DNA of 64,000 nucleotides from Owenweeksia sp. (lineage in GTDB: Bacteria; Bacteroidota; Bacteroidia; Flavobacteriales; Schleiferiaceae): positions 62,001 to 126,000 of the forward strand of contig NZNV01000041.1 in NCBI GenBank assembly GCA_002695025.1. The letters run 5' to 3'. The position numbers were made by a program, and so were the translations under genes. The notes under the pieces are model-generated. The model saw only the letters and a program-made list of their open reading frames with translations, made no database searches and had not been told where the DNA came from. Positions 26,330 to 33,277 of this stretch are shown here, in pieces. The number at the start of each line of letters is the position of its first letter. The stretch's first letter is position 1.

Positions 26330-26477
26330 TCATTTAAGGATCCAACGCCAAAAAATTCTGGTGGGATTAGAAGAGGTCTATCAAAAGCTGATTGAATTTA
26401 AAAAAAGTAAAAACTCACCGCTGGTTGTTTCGGAAGATGGAACTGTAAGGCATATATCACCTTTTGAGTTGAATTGA
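26316..26477 (+). CDS. Small partner of the zeta-like kinase, possible antitoxin
   Basis: A 53-residue protein in a frame overlapping the end of the kinase gene by 14 bases. It is helical to about residue 32 (RQKILVGLEEVYQKLIEF), then has a short tail with SPLVVSEDGTVRHISP. The overlap implies coupled translation. The order is unusual: in epsilon-zeta the antitoxin precedes the toxin. I infer an antitoxin role from size and overlap only. Confidence 0.55.
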   Translation: MENIDHLRIQRQKILVGLEEVYQKLIEFKKSKNSPLVVSEDGTVRHISPFELN

Positions 26478-26498
26478 CGACATCTTCGTAACTGCCTT

Positions 26499-26609
26499 GC
26501 CCGCAATGAACCCGCCCTCTTTGCCATTAAACGGGAGAGGGAACGCACACCAAGTTTGAAGGTGACATTGCCTGAGGTGGTGGAGGGGGATATGAATGAT
26601 TTGGTTTAA
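26499..26609 (+). pseudogene. Displaced second copy of the hutU 3' end
   Basis: These 111 bases align without gaps to 25644-25754, the last 37 codons of hutU including the stop. I count 16 mismatches (about 86% identical). In frame it reads ARNEPALFAIKRERERTP... to the end GDMNDLV, against hutU's GDLSKLV. It has no start codon of its own. The zeta-like pair sits between the two copies. Confidence 0.85.
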
Positions 26610-26618
26610 ACTTACCTA

Positions 26619-27320
26619 ATGATTAAGGATAGAGTATTCATTAGCTTTAGTTGGGTCGATAAAAATTTGATGGATCGTCTAAGAATAGCACTAAACAAAA
26701 GTGAAAGGCTGGCACCACTTGTTATAACCACAAATGAACGTGCTAACGCTCAGCTCTATAACACTGAAAAGGTTGCCAAAGGCATTGAAGAATGTAGATA
26801 TTTTGTTCCTATTCTCACCCGCAACTCCTATCAAAATCAGTGGGTAAACCAAGAAATCGGATATGCTGCTGGAAAGTCCAAGCCAATATATCCTCTAATA
26901 GAAAACCAGCTACTTCACGACAGATTGCTTAAGGGTTGGATACATACCGAACGGGATTTACCATATCGCTTCAATATATTTGAAGATAATGAAAGAAAGA
27001 GTAGGCGATCATATAGGGAAGACGGTTATAAGCCACTAATTAGCCATCTAGAAAATAGCAGTCAATTCATAATTTTTAATGAACTATCTGATTTTCACAA
27101 AGAGGAAATTAAGAATAGTGAAATAAACCTCAATACCCACCGCACAAAGGCTTATATGCGATTAAAGGGCTTAGTATACCCATTAGCAGATGAAGAGACT
27201 TACATCAATTTAAAAAAATTCATAAAGCAATCTGGGCCTGATAAATTTATTCAGGATATAGAGTTTGAATATACACCAACCGGTAGAATCTTTAAGTGGT
27301 CTGATATCACTTCCAACTAA
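26619..27320 (+). CDS. Stand-alone TIR-domain protein, candidate NADase effector
   Basis: A 233-residue protein whose first 130 residues form a bacterial TIR domain: strand A RVFISFSWVDKNL, then YFVPILTRNSYQNQWVNQEIGYA (split over residues 61-83) and a PIYPLIE strand. Glu79, in NQEIGYA, is placed like the catalytic Glu of NAD-cleaving TIR domains. The C-terminal 100 residues are charged and not recognised; they may sense a trigger. TIR proteins in bacteria often act in antiphage defence by depleting NAD+ or making signal nucleotides. No ThsA-like, CBASS or pAgo partner is adjacent. AT-rich, between a duplicated hutU end and higBA. Confidence 0.8.
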   Translation: MIKDRVFISFSWVDKNLMDRLRIALNKSERLAPLVITTNERANAQLYNTEKVAKGIEECRYFVPILTRNSYQNQWVNQEIGYAAGKSKPIYPLIENQLLHDRLLKGWIHTERDLPYRFNIFEDNERKSRRSYREDGYKPLISHLENSSQFIIFNELSDFHKEEIKNSEINLNTHRTKAYMRLKGLVYPLADEETYINLKKFIKQSGPDKFIQDIEFEYTPTGRIFKWSDITSN

Positions 27321-27370
27321 CGAGCATCTTATAGTAACCAAACGTTTATCGAAAATACTACCTCCCACAC

Positions 27371-27430
27371 GATTTCATCACGAGTAACAACTACAACCTA
27401 AATTTCACTGATCATCCTTCGACTGCGCCA
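27371..27430 (+). repeat. Dispersed multi-hairpin repeat, copy 1 (after the TIR gene)
   Basis: It starts with GATTTCATCACGAGTAACAA and ends with the REP-like box CATCCTTCGACTGCGC, 50 bases after the TIR stop. The REP box is interrupted, its right half (GATCCGCTCAGG) lying some 60 bases further on. The rest of the 303-base stretch 27321-27623 holds only this repeat and the higBA promoter. Confidence 0.6.
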
Positions 27431-27564
27431 TCGCTAACCTTGCTCTGCCGTAGCTACGCGAAGGCGAAGAGCCAGGGCGACATGCGATCCGCTCAGGGCG
27501 CACTGTACAACAATACGACATGGACTTACCAGACTGGCTCGAATTCCATTATCCCCATAATTAG

Positions 27565-27596
27565 TTGCAAAACCTTCCCACCTTTGCTTATCTTTG
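27565..27596 (+). promoter_or_regulatory. higBA promoter (-33 TTG and -7 TATCTTTG)
   Basis: TTG at 27565-27567 and TATCTTTG at 27589-27596 fit the Bacteroidota -33/-7 promoter with a 21-base spacer. The -7 box ends 27 bases before the higB ATG. Confidence 0.5.
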
Positions 27597-27597
27597 A

Positions 27598-27619
27598 CGT
27601 TAGTAACGCAAAACGTTAG
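27598..27619 (+). promoter_or_regulatory. Candidate HigA operator
   Basis: A perfect palindrome CGTTA-G-TAACG (27598-27608) is followed by a third half-site CGTTAG (27614-27619). It overlaps the expected transcription start, as expected for an autorepressing HigA antitoxin. Confidence 0.5.
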
Positions 27620-27623
27620 CTTC

Positions 27624-27905
27624 ATGATAAAATCTTTCGCAGACCCTGAAACTGAAAAGATTTGGAACGGACAACAGTCCAGGAAGCTACCGGTTACCAT
27701 GCAAAATGTAGCCAGGCGTAAATTGAGAATGATCAACAATGCTCAAAATATTAACGATCTCCGGATACCTCCAGCTAACCACCTGGAAAAGTTAGCGGGT
27801 AACCTGGAAGGTTATTACAGCATTAGAGTAAATAAACAGTACCACATCATTTTCATTTGGGAGGATGACAACGCTTACGAAGTTGAAATAACAGACTATC
27901 ATTAA
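27624..27905 (+). CDS. higB: HigB-type toxin (RelE/ParE family mRNA interferase)
   Basis: A 93-residue toxin with the HigB pattern FADPETEKIWNGQQSRKLP at the N-terminus and the C-terminal core YYSIRVNKQYHIIFIW. HigB cuts mRNA on the ribosome. I chose the ATG at 27624, which gives the family length. The toxin gene comes first, as in higBA operons, and the antitoxin starts one base after its stop. Promoter and operator-like palindrome lie just upstream. Confidence 0.9.
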   Translation: MIKSFADPETEKIWNGQQSRKLPVTMQNVARRKLRMINNAQNINDLRIPPANHLEKLAGNLEGYYSIRVNKQYHIIFIWEDDNAYEVEITDYH

Positions 27906-27906
27906 A

Positions 27907-28206
27907 ATGACAAGACTAAAGAACATACACCCCGGGGAAGTTTTGAAGGAAGAGTTTCTGGACCCTATGGACATATCCGCTTACCGGCTTTCCAAGGAAA
28001 CCTTTATTCCCCAGACCCGGATCAGCGAGATCATTAAGGGCAAGCGCAGGGTCACAGCTGACACCGCCTTGCGCTTTGCCAAATTCTTTGGAACCAGCCC
28101 CCGCTTCTGGCTGGGATTGCAGGATGATTACGACCTGGAAGAAGAAAGCCTTAAAAAGAGTGATGAACTGGATGAGATCCGGTCTCTGGATCATAATGCC
28201 GCTTAA
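27907..28206 (+). CDS. higA: HigA-type antitoxin (XRE-family helix-turn-helix)
   Basis: A 99-residue antitoxin. The N-terminus HPGEVLKEEFLDP is diagnostic of HigA, followed by an XRE helix-turn-helix (about 24-70: SAYRLSKETFIPQTRISEII, then GKRRVTADTALR) and the FWLGLQDDYDLE motif. It binds and neutralises HigB and represses the operon. It is one base downstream of higB. Confidence 0.92.
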   Translation: MTRLKNIHPGEVLKEEFLDPMDISAYRLSKETFIPQTRISEIIKGKRRVTADTALRFAKFFGTSPRFWLGLQDDYDLEEESLKKSDELDEIRSLDHNAA

Positions 28207-28277
28207 TAAGCTCCCCGCTCAAGCCCTCCGCTAGCGCAAGCGTCACGCTTGTGCTAAATAATACCCCTACTTACATG

Positions 28278-28340
28278 CGATTTTATCGCGGGTAAAGACT
28301 GAATATAGCTTTTGCTACTTACCACCCTTCAACTCTGCGT
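28278..28340 (+). repeat. Dispersed multi-hairpin repeat, copy 2 (after higBA)
   Basis: It lies 71 bases after the higA stop. It holds GCGAT-TTT-ATCGC (a short hairpin), then GGTAA ... TTACC arms enclosing AGC-TTTT-GCT, then the degenerate REP box CACCCTTCAACTCTGCG. Confidence 0.6.
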
Positions 28341-28399
28341 CAAACATCCTTGTTATAAAAACTTTAATTTGCACTACCCGGCTAGAATACTTTTCGAAA

Positions 28400-28711
28400 A
28401 TGGAAAACGACTGGAAACTTAACCTCAAATATGGGAGGATTAAAACCCCATACCAGCATTATACTGTTCTGGCTGATGGTGTTGTTGGAAAACTCAAGGA
28501 TGGCTTTGAATACCCTTCAGGCAAAGCATGGATGGGAATGAAAACTTGGTCTAGCTCCATGGAAGAATCCGCTGAAATGATTAAGGTAATCGGTGAGCAA
28601 ATCGGATTTCAGGTAACCGGGAAGATTGAAGTCTATGAAAGCGACCCCTCTCTACCACCTCAGGAAAATCCTCATGCATATGACATTAATTTCACCCCCT
28701 ACAAAACTTAA
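28400..28711 (+). CDS. Hypothetical cytosolic protein of the accessory region
   Basis: A 103-residue protein without signal peptide or membrane segment. It starts MENDWKLNLKYGRIKTPYQHY and is Tyr/Trp-rich, mixed alpha/beta. I do not recognise a family. It is a single gene between two copies of the dispersed repeat (28278-28340 and 28716-28785), like a cassette. Neighbouring toxin-antitoxin and TIR genes make an immunity or defence role thinkable but unsupported. Confidence 0.6.
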   Translation: MENDWKLNLKYGRIKTPYQHYTVLADGVVGKLKDGFEYPSGKAWMGMKTWSSSMEESAEMIKVIGEQIGFQVTGKIEVYESDPSLPPQENPHAYDINFTPYKT

Positions 28712-28715
28712 CACC

Positions 28716-28785
28716 CGATTTCATTGCGAATAGAACGACAAGCTAAACTTTTATCACACCATCCTTCTACCCGCTCAAAATGACC
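28716..28785 (+). repeat. Dispersed multi-hairpin repeat, copy 3
   Basis: It begins 5 bases after the preceding stop. CGATTTCATTGCGAATAGAA is followed by an AAG-CTAAA-CTT mini-stem and a degenerate REP box (CATCCTTCTACCCGCTCAAAATG). The 523-base stretch 28712-29234 holds no gene, only this copy, the composite copy 4 and a terminator. Confidence 0.6.
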
Positions 28786-28897
28786 ATTTAATTTTCCCTG
28801 ACAGAGAAAAAGGGCCTTTCGGAGGTGAGCATCGAAATCAAGCTCAGGAGTTTCGATAGCATGAGAAATCCCGAAGTTGAGCGCAGGGAACGGCTTG

Positions 28898-29122
28898 GAT
28901 TTCGGGAGAAAGTCCTGAGCGTAGCATTTCAGCGAACCTCCGGGAAGCCTTGAGCTTTTTGATTCTTTTTGTGTCAAGACAAAAAGAATGATGAAGCCAT
29001 CCCGCTCGATTTCATCGCGGGTAACAACTAAAATCCAAGTTTTTACCCTGACCATCCTTCGACTCCGCTCAGGATGACAACCTGATTGAATTTTGACCTC
29101 AAAAGAAATGTCATGCTGAGTG
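28898..29122 (+). repeat. Composite repeat, long copy 4
   Basis: In order: a GATTTCGGGAGAAA ... AGCGAACCTCC block (28898-28950); a perfect 11-bp stem ATTCTTTTTGT / ACAAAAAGAAT (28962-28972 / 28979-28989) with loop GTCAAG; CGAT-TTC-ATCG (29007 on); GGGTAAcAACT / AGTTtTTACCC arms; the full REP box CATCCTTCGACTCCGCTCAG plus GATG; and an ACCTGATTGAATTTTGACC tail to 29122. A matching copy in the same orientation is at 33278-33639. Confidence 0.8.
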
Positions 29123-29171
29123 CCATGCACAGCGTGGTGTATCGAAGCATACATTTCCAGCAACCAGCCAC

Positions 29172-29206
29172 AAAAAAAAAGCCGACCGGATTTATTCCCG
29201 GTCGGC
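29172..29206 (-). terminator. Intrinsic terminator of the beta-rich protein gene
   Basis: Perfect 9-bp stem GCCGACCGG (29181-29189) / CCGGTCGGC (29198-29206). Nine A on the + strand at 29172-29180 give the U-tract for minus-strand transcription. It lies 28 bases past the stop at 29235. Confidence 0.85.
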
Positions 29207-29234
29207 TCTTACAAGCTTAGTAACCTAATTCCGC

Positions 29235-29927
29235 CTACCTAGGCACGGTAAAAGTATAACCGGCCACGGGGCGTACCGTAGAGTACAAGTTGGTGGTAAC
29301 GTTATAGGTTTTTCCACGTTGCAGAGGTACTGCAATGGAAGTTACACATACACCTTCGGCAGGGCCAAACCTATCCAGTGAACTGATGCCCACCTGGGCT
29401 CCTTCACCCATAACACCTCCTTCACGCACCAGGATCCAGGCGTTGTAATAGCCAAAGCCCAGCGGGTTTGAATCATAGGTGTAGTAGGAGGTAACAGAGT
29501 TGGTTTCCTGGGAAATCCCTGCACAGGCCGACAATTTGAGATTGAAGGGGCGCCCGAACATAATCTGTACGGATGTAACCACCATACGGATGTTGTCGGA
29601 ATAATGGGGCGCATAGCAAAGTACATAATTGTGCTTGGTAAAGTCTACCTCGTCACTTCCGATTTCCGCAGAAAAATCGCCCTTGCCAGAGTAAAACTGA
29701 CGGATCACGGGCGTACCCGAAACGCTGATCTCGTCCTTATACAGCATCAGGTACCCCCCGGTGGACGAACCTGAGTCAGGGCGTTGTACATTGCACTTAA
29801 GGCTACCCCTTCCGGTTAGCTGAACGTCCGTAATAGATGTTCTCCAGGTTTGATCCGATGCAATCAGTTCCGGTGCACGCAACACCACGTTCTCAATTTG
29901 CAGGTCATTTGCTACTTCTGGTTTCAT
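29235..29927 (-). CDS. Unknown beta-rich protein of the two-component module
   Basis: A 230-residue protein without signal peptide or membrane helix. Alternating short hydrophobic strands and Gly/Ser/Thr turns suggest an all-beta fold (SLKCNVQRPDSGSS, FYSGKGDFSAEIGS, AWILVREGGVMGEG). It could be a cytosolic structural or inclusion-forming protein, or leave by a signal-free route; I recognise no family. It has its own terminator and, 21 bases before its start, a perfect palindrome. It is divergent from the lipoprotein / membrane protein / kinase / regulator operon, which may control it. Confidence 0.6.
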   Translation of the reverse strand: MKPEVANDLQIENVVLRAPELIASDQTWRTSITDVQLTGRGSLKCNVQRPDSGSSTGGYLMLYKDEISVSGTPVIRQFYSGKGDFSAEIGSDEVDFTKHNYVLCYAPHYSDNIRMVVTSVQIMFGRPFNLKLSACAGISQETNSVTSYYTYDSNPLGFGYYNAWILVREGGVMGEGAQVGISSLDRFGPAEGVCVTSIAVPLQRGKTYNVTTNLYSTVRPVAGYTFTVPR

Positions 29928-29948
29928 TTTGATTAATTTTAGCTGACC

Positions 29949-29965
29949 TATAACCTCTGGTTATA
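29949..29965. promoter_or_regulatory. Perfect palindrome, candidate operator
   Basis: TATAACC-TCT-GGTTATA is a 7-bp perfect inverted repeat with a 3-base spacer, 21 bases upstream of the ATG of the minus-strand beta-rich gene. Its size suits binding by a dimeric regulator such as the nearby NarL-type response regulator. Confidence 0.4.
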
Positions 29966-30005
29966 AGTAATTGGTTCCTACTCTTTGATAAAGGCTTTTC
30001 GGATT

Positions 30006-30088
30006 CCGCCCGTGTCAGTTATGGCCTGACACTGATCCCGTTTTTCGGGTGGGTTCTGCTCCACCGTCAGCGCGCTTTTGACAGAACC
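30006..30088. other. Structured intergenic segment with nested and tandem stems
   Basis: GTGTCAG (30012-30018) pairs with CTGACAC (30026-30032). Around it CCGCCC (30006-30011) can pair with GGGTGG (30047-30052). A further stem joins GGTTCTG (30052-30058) with CAGAACC (30082-30088). It lies in the 351-base divergent region 29928-30278, which holds no gene. It could be an RNA leader of either gene, a small RNA or a protein-binding site. Confidence 0.35.
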
Positions 30089-30278
30089 AAAATTGAGTAG
30101 AACACCAGGGCTGTACCAGATCATATCAATCCGATTTCACAAACAGGACAATGTACCCGTACAGTACTATCTATCCGGACAGATGAAACTGTTTTAACCG
30201 TAAATTCATGGCTAGTTGTGAAAGGACAAAAGCCATATCACTAATCTTGTGATAACTATCAACCAAACTCTGCATATC

Positions 30279-31148
30279 ATGAAAAATCATCTATCACTTT
30301 GGACCCTTGGTCTTATACTGTTGGCCTATGTTATGAGCAGCTGTCAGCAGGAACCCTCCATCCCGGCTCAATTGACCGAACGTATAGAACAGGAAATAGC
30401 GCAGTCCGGGATATGGCAAAAACTAGAGAATTCAGATGAATGGATGGCGTTGAGCCCAAGCGAAAAACAACAAAGGATATCCGAAGCCTTTCGTGACAAA
30501 AAACTGGAATACCTGGTAAGCCTGGCCGGCTGGCAGGCCTATTACGATCTTGTGGGTGACCCCATCCATAAAGATTGCCTGGTCCAATGTTCCACACTGG
30601 TGGACCACATAAAGACCAAAAATAACCGCATACCCCTTGAGAAAGCCCGCCTCTCGGTACGTCTGTTCGGGAGGTTCCAAAAAACCATGGATGAGGTTTT
30701 TGAGGAAGATGATAATTCGTTCTATGACATTTTCCTGGACAAAATGCCGCACGCCTTTTTTATACCGAAAGAAAATATTGATGCCATTGCACGAGGAGCC
30801 TGTGTGAACGGAAGGACTTCTGAACTCATAGGAGCAAGGGTATATCTAGGCACGGTTCCCGAAGCCGTACACCTGTATATGGTTCCGGTAGATAAGGATA
30901 GCAATGACGTGATGTGCTCGGATTCACTGGGCCAGTACGCCTACAACTTTATTACGCCCTGCCCTAAAGTTTGTGATGCTTCCGAATCTCCCGAATCCCT
31001 TAACGCGGCTTTTAAATGCGGTTATTCAGAGAGCGCATGGAGTATGGAATCCCTAATTGAGAACCCCTGCATACCCTGCTTCAACGCCCCTTCCTGCCTT
31101 ACAGAAACCTTTTCTTCCCTGTCCTTCAAAAACCATGAGTACCACTGA
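30279..31148 (+). CDS. Cys-rich lipoprotein heading a two-component operon, unknown function
   Basis: A 289-residue protein from the ATG at 30279, with a signal peptide and lipobox ending MSSC. The mature part has many Cys residues (KDCLVQCSTL, FITPCPKVCD, NPCIPCF), suggesting disulfides or a metal centre. I recognise no family. The gene overlaps the next one by 14 bases and starts a run of four genes (lipoprotein, membrane protein, kinase, regulator). It may be the extracytoplasmic sensor or the output of the system. Confidence 0.65.
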   Translation: MKNHLSLWTLGLILLAYVMSSCQQEPSIPAQLTERIEQEIAQSGIWQKLENSDEWMALSPSEKQQRISEAFRDKKLEYLVSLAGWQAYYDLVGDPIHKDCLVQCSTLVDHIKTKNNRIPLEKARLSVRLFGRFQKTMDEVFEEDDNSFYDIFLDKMPHAFFIPKENIDAIARGACVNGRTSELIGARVYLGTVPEAVHLYMVPVDKDSNDVMCSDSLGQYAYNFITPCPKVCDASESPESLNAAFKCGYSESAWSMESLIENPCIPCFNAPSCLTETFSSLSFKNHEYH

Positions 31149-31806
31149 AGTTATCATTCACCTGCCCTTTATTCCCTTGCTCCTTACCACAGCTTACGTC
31201 TTTTTACAATGGCGTAAGCTGGATAAGGCCCTGAATGTTTTAAGGTGGTTTGCGGTATTTGAATTTCTGATGCAGACCACGGCTACCGTACTGGCTTTTT
31301 ACAACATTCTGAATACACCCCTGCTTTACCTGTATGTGCCCGTTGATTTTTTACTCAAGTCATTTTTTTACGCCCGGCTGCTCAGCAACTCCATAAATAC
31401 GCGTATTATTTACTTGTTTATGGTCGGCTTTATACTGTACTGTTTAACAGATGTTCTCTTTATAAGTGACTTGCACGTCTTCAACTCCGTGGCCCTGTCC
31501 ATTCAATCCATATTAATGGTTATTCTCACCTTGTCCACCTTCTTCATCATGGTTGAAAGTGAGTTCATGGAAAACAACCCAAAACTGGCCAATGCCGTAA
31601 TCTGGATCAATTCCGGTTTTTTCCTCTACCATACAGGCAACATACTATTCTTTTACTTCGGTGATATTTTAATGGACACTACCTTTCCAGACCATGAGGC
31701 ACTCATCACCACGGTAAGTCATTCATTCCTGTATTTAGTGATGTACTTTTGTTTATTAATTGGCCTATGGAAGAGCCCGAAGCACACCAATTTTTTATCA
31801 ACCTGA
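31135..31806 (+). CDS. Multi-pass membrane protein paired with a histidine kinase
   Basis: A 223-residue integral membrane protein; I see about seven hydrophobic helices spread over the whole length (near 5-22, 36-56, 62-82, 91-110, 118-140, 152-172, 190-210). The start at 31135 overlaps the lipoprotein gene by 14 bases, and its end overlaps the kinase gene by 40 bases. As the kinase has only one membrane helix and no sensor domain, this protein is the likely membrane sensor. Family not recognised. Confidence 0.65.
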   Translation: MSTTEVIIHLPFIPLLLTTAYVFLQWRKLDKALNVLRWFAVFEFLMQTTATVLAFYNILNTPLLYLYVPVDFLLKSFFYARLLSNSINTRIIYLFMVGFILYCLTDVLFISDLHVFNSVALSIQSILMVILTLSTFFIMVESEFMENNPKLANAVIWINSGFFLYHTGNILFFYFGDILMDTTFPDHEALITTVSHSFLYLVMYFCLLIGLWKSPKHTNFLST

Positions 31807-32555
31807 TACCCTTCTGGATCATTATCCTGGTGATCAGTGCCGGGGTGATCCTGCTTACCCGCAAGTTCCGGCAAGGGCTGAGTAAACAGCGTTTGGAAAA
31901 GGAAGTGCTGAAAAATCGGTACCAGCAGGAGCTTCTGCGCACCTCCATTGACATACAGGAGAAGGAACGCAAACGCATTGCTCATGACCTGCATGACGAA
32001 CTCGGGGCCCGGCTGTCTATGGCCCTGATGAGATTGAAACAACATCCCGATCCCACCCCCATTACCCCTGAGCAAACAGCCGAAATACTGGAGCAATTGG
32101 AAGATCAGTTGGAACTGGCCTTACAGGCCACTAAACGCATCAGTTACGAGCTGATGCCCCCGCAACTGGTAAACCTGGGACTGTACCAGGCCTTGAAAGT
32201 ACGGACCGAAGATGCCCGGAAAGCGGGCAACCTTATGGTGAACATGAAGAAGACGGGAGATCCCGACACCATGCCCTGGCCCATGCAACTGGCCATGTAC
32301 CGTATACTTTCAGAACTGCTTAACAACACCCTGAAACATGCGGAAGCTACTGAAGTATCCATTGAACTGGTTGTAGATAAGGGTCACCTGTTATGTCTTT
32401 ACTGTGACAACGGAAAGGGTATGTCTGATGAAATCAAAGGGGCCGGATTAGGGCTGCAAAGTCTGGAAGGACGGGCCAGCGCACTTAACGGAACCCTGGA
32501 ATACGGGAATGTCCATGACGGTGGCTTTTGGGCTGAAATTTCCCTGCCTACCTGA
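31767..32555 (+). CDS. NarL-type sensor histidine kinase (HisKA_3)
   Basis: A 262-residue kinase: one membrane helix (about 12-31), a coiled linker, a HisKA_3 dimerisation domain with phospho-acceptor His73 in RIAHDLHDELG, and a HATPase domain with the N-box LLNNTLKHA, the DNGKG box and GLGLQSLEGR. I chose the ATG at 31767 over a TTG upstream. There is no periplasmic or PAS sensor domain, so it probably relies on the overlapping membrane protein or the lipoprotein for input. It phosphorylates the response regulator 47 bases downstream. Confidence 0.9.
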   Translation: MEEPEAHQFFINLIPFWIIILVISAGVILLTRKFRQGLSKQRLEKEVLKNRYQQELLRTSIDIQEKERKRIAHDLHDELGARLSMALMRLKQHPDPTPITPEQTAEILEQLEDQLELALQATKRISYELMPPQLVNLGLYQALKVRTEDARKAGNLMVNMKKTGDPDTMPWPMQLAMYRILSELLNNTLKHAEATEVSIELVVDKGHLLCLYCDNGKGMSDEIKGAGLGLQSLEGRASALNGTLEYGNVHDGGFWAEISLPT

Positions 32556-32602
32556 ACCGTATCACTTGATTTAAACAACCAATCCTTTAAAAACTCAACC
32601 CC

Positions 32603-33277
32603 ATGCAAACCAATATTAAGATCGGACTGGTAGAAGACCAGGACCTGGTGCGCCAGGGTTTCAAATCCCTCATCCTGGGATGGAAGGATATGAACGTCAT
32701 CTTCGAATCGGAAGACGGGCATTCCGTACCCAGGAAACTTACCGGTTTGAAAGAACTACCCAACATCCTCCTGGTTGACCTGCAGCTTCCTAATAAAGGT
32801 GACCTGATCTATTCAGGAGCACACCTCACCATGCAACTGCAGCAGGAGTTCCCTCAAATCAGGATCCTAATTCTTTCGGTACAGGACGACCCGGTGACCA
32901 TGGCCAATCTCATTGAAAAAGGAGCACACGGTTTTTTATCCAAAAGCTGTTCGCCATCAGAGCTGGAGCATGCCATCCGTTCCATCCATGCCCACGGTTC
33001 ATACATCAACGAGCAAACTTTGCGGGCCTTACAAGGCAGACTTAGCCATGGAAAAGCCACTCCCACACCCAAGGATGATGAACTGACCAGTCGTGAAATA
33101 GAGGTGCTCCGCCTTATCTGTCAGCAGTTGACAGCCGAGGAGATTGGTGAAAAGCTTTTTATAAGTGCCAAAACCGTAAACGGCCACCGCAATAATCTCT
33201 TACAAAAAACCGGGTCGCGCAACATTACCGGCCTGGTGATGTACGCGGTAAAAAAAAGCCTGGTAGAAGTAAATTAA
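32603..33277 (+). CDS. NarL/LuxR-type response regulator
   Basis: A 224-residue DNA-binding regulator. The receiver domain (1-125) has acidic residues E11/D12, phospho-acceptor Asp59 in LLVDLQLP and Lys114 in FLSKS. The LuxR-type helix-turn-helix (about 158-210) has LTSREIEVLRL and KTVNGHRNNLLQK. It is the partner of the kinase just upstream. Likely targets are its own operon and the divergent beta-rich gene with the palindrome at 29949. A composite repeat starts right after its stop. Confidence 0.92.
   Translation: MQTNIKIGLVEDQDLVRQGFKSLILGWKDMNVIFESEDGHSVPRKLTGLKELPNILLVDLQLPNKGDLIYSGAHLTMQLQQEFPQIRILILSVQDDPVTMANLIEKGAHGFLSKSCSPSELEHAIRSIHAHGSYINEQTLRALQGRLSHGKATPTPKDDELTSREIEVLRLICQQLTAEEIGEKLFISAKTVNGHRNNLLQKTGSRNITGLVMYAVKKSLVEVN

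Noticed and set aside
26619-27320. Complete Thoeris, CBASS or TIR-Argonaute system
   Set aside because: No ThsA, cyclase, Argonaute or other partner gene is adjacent.
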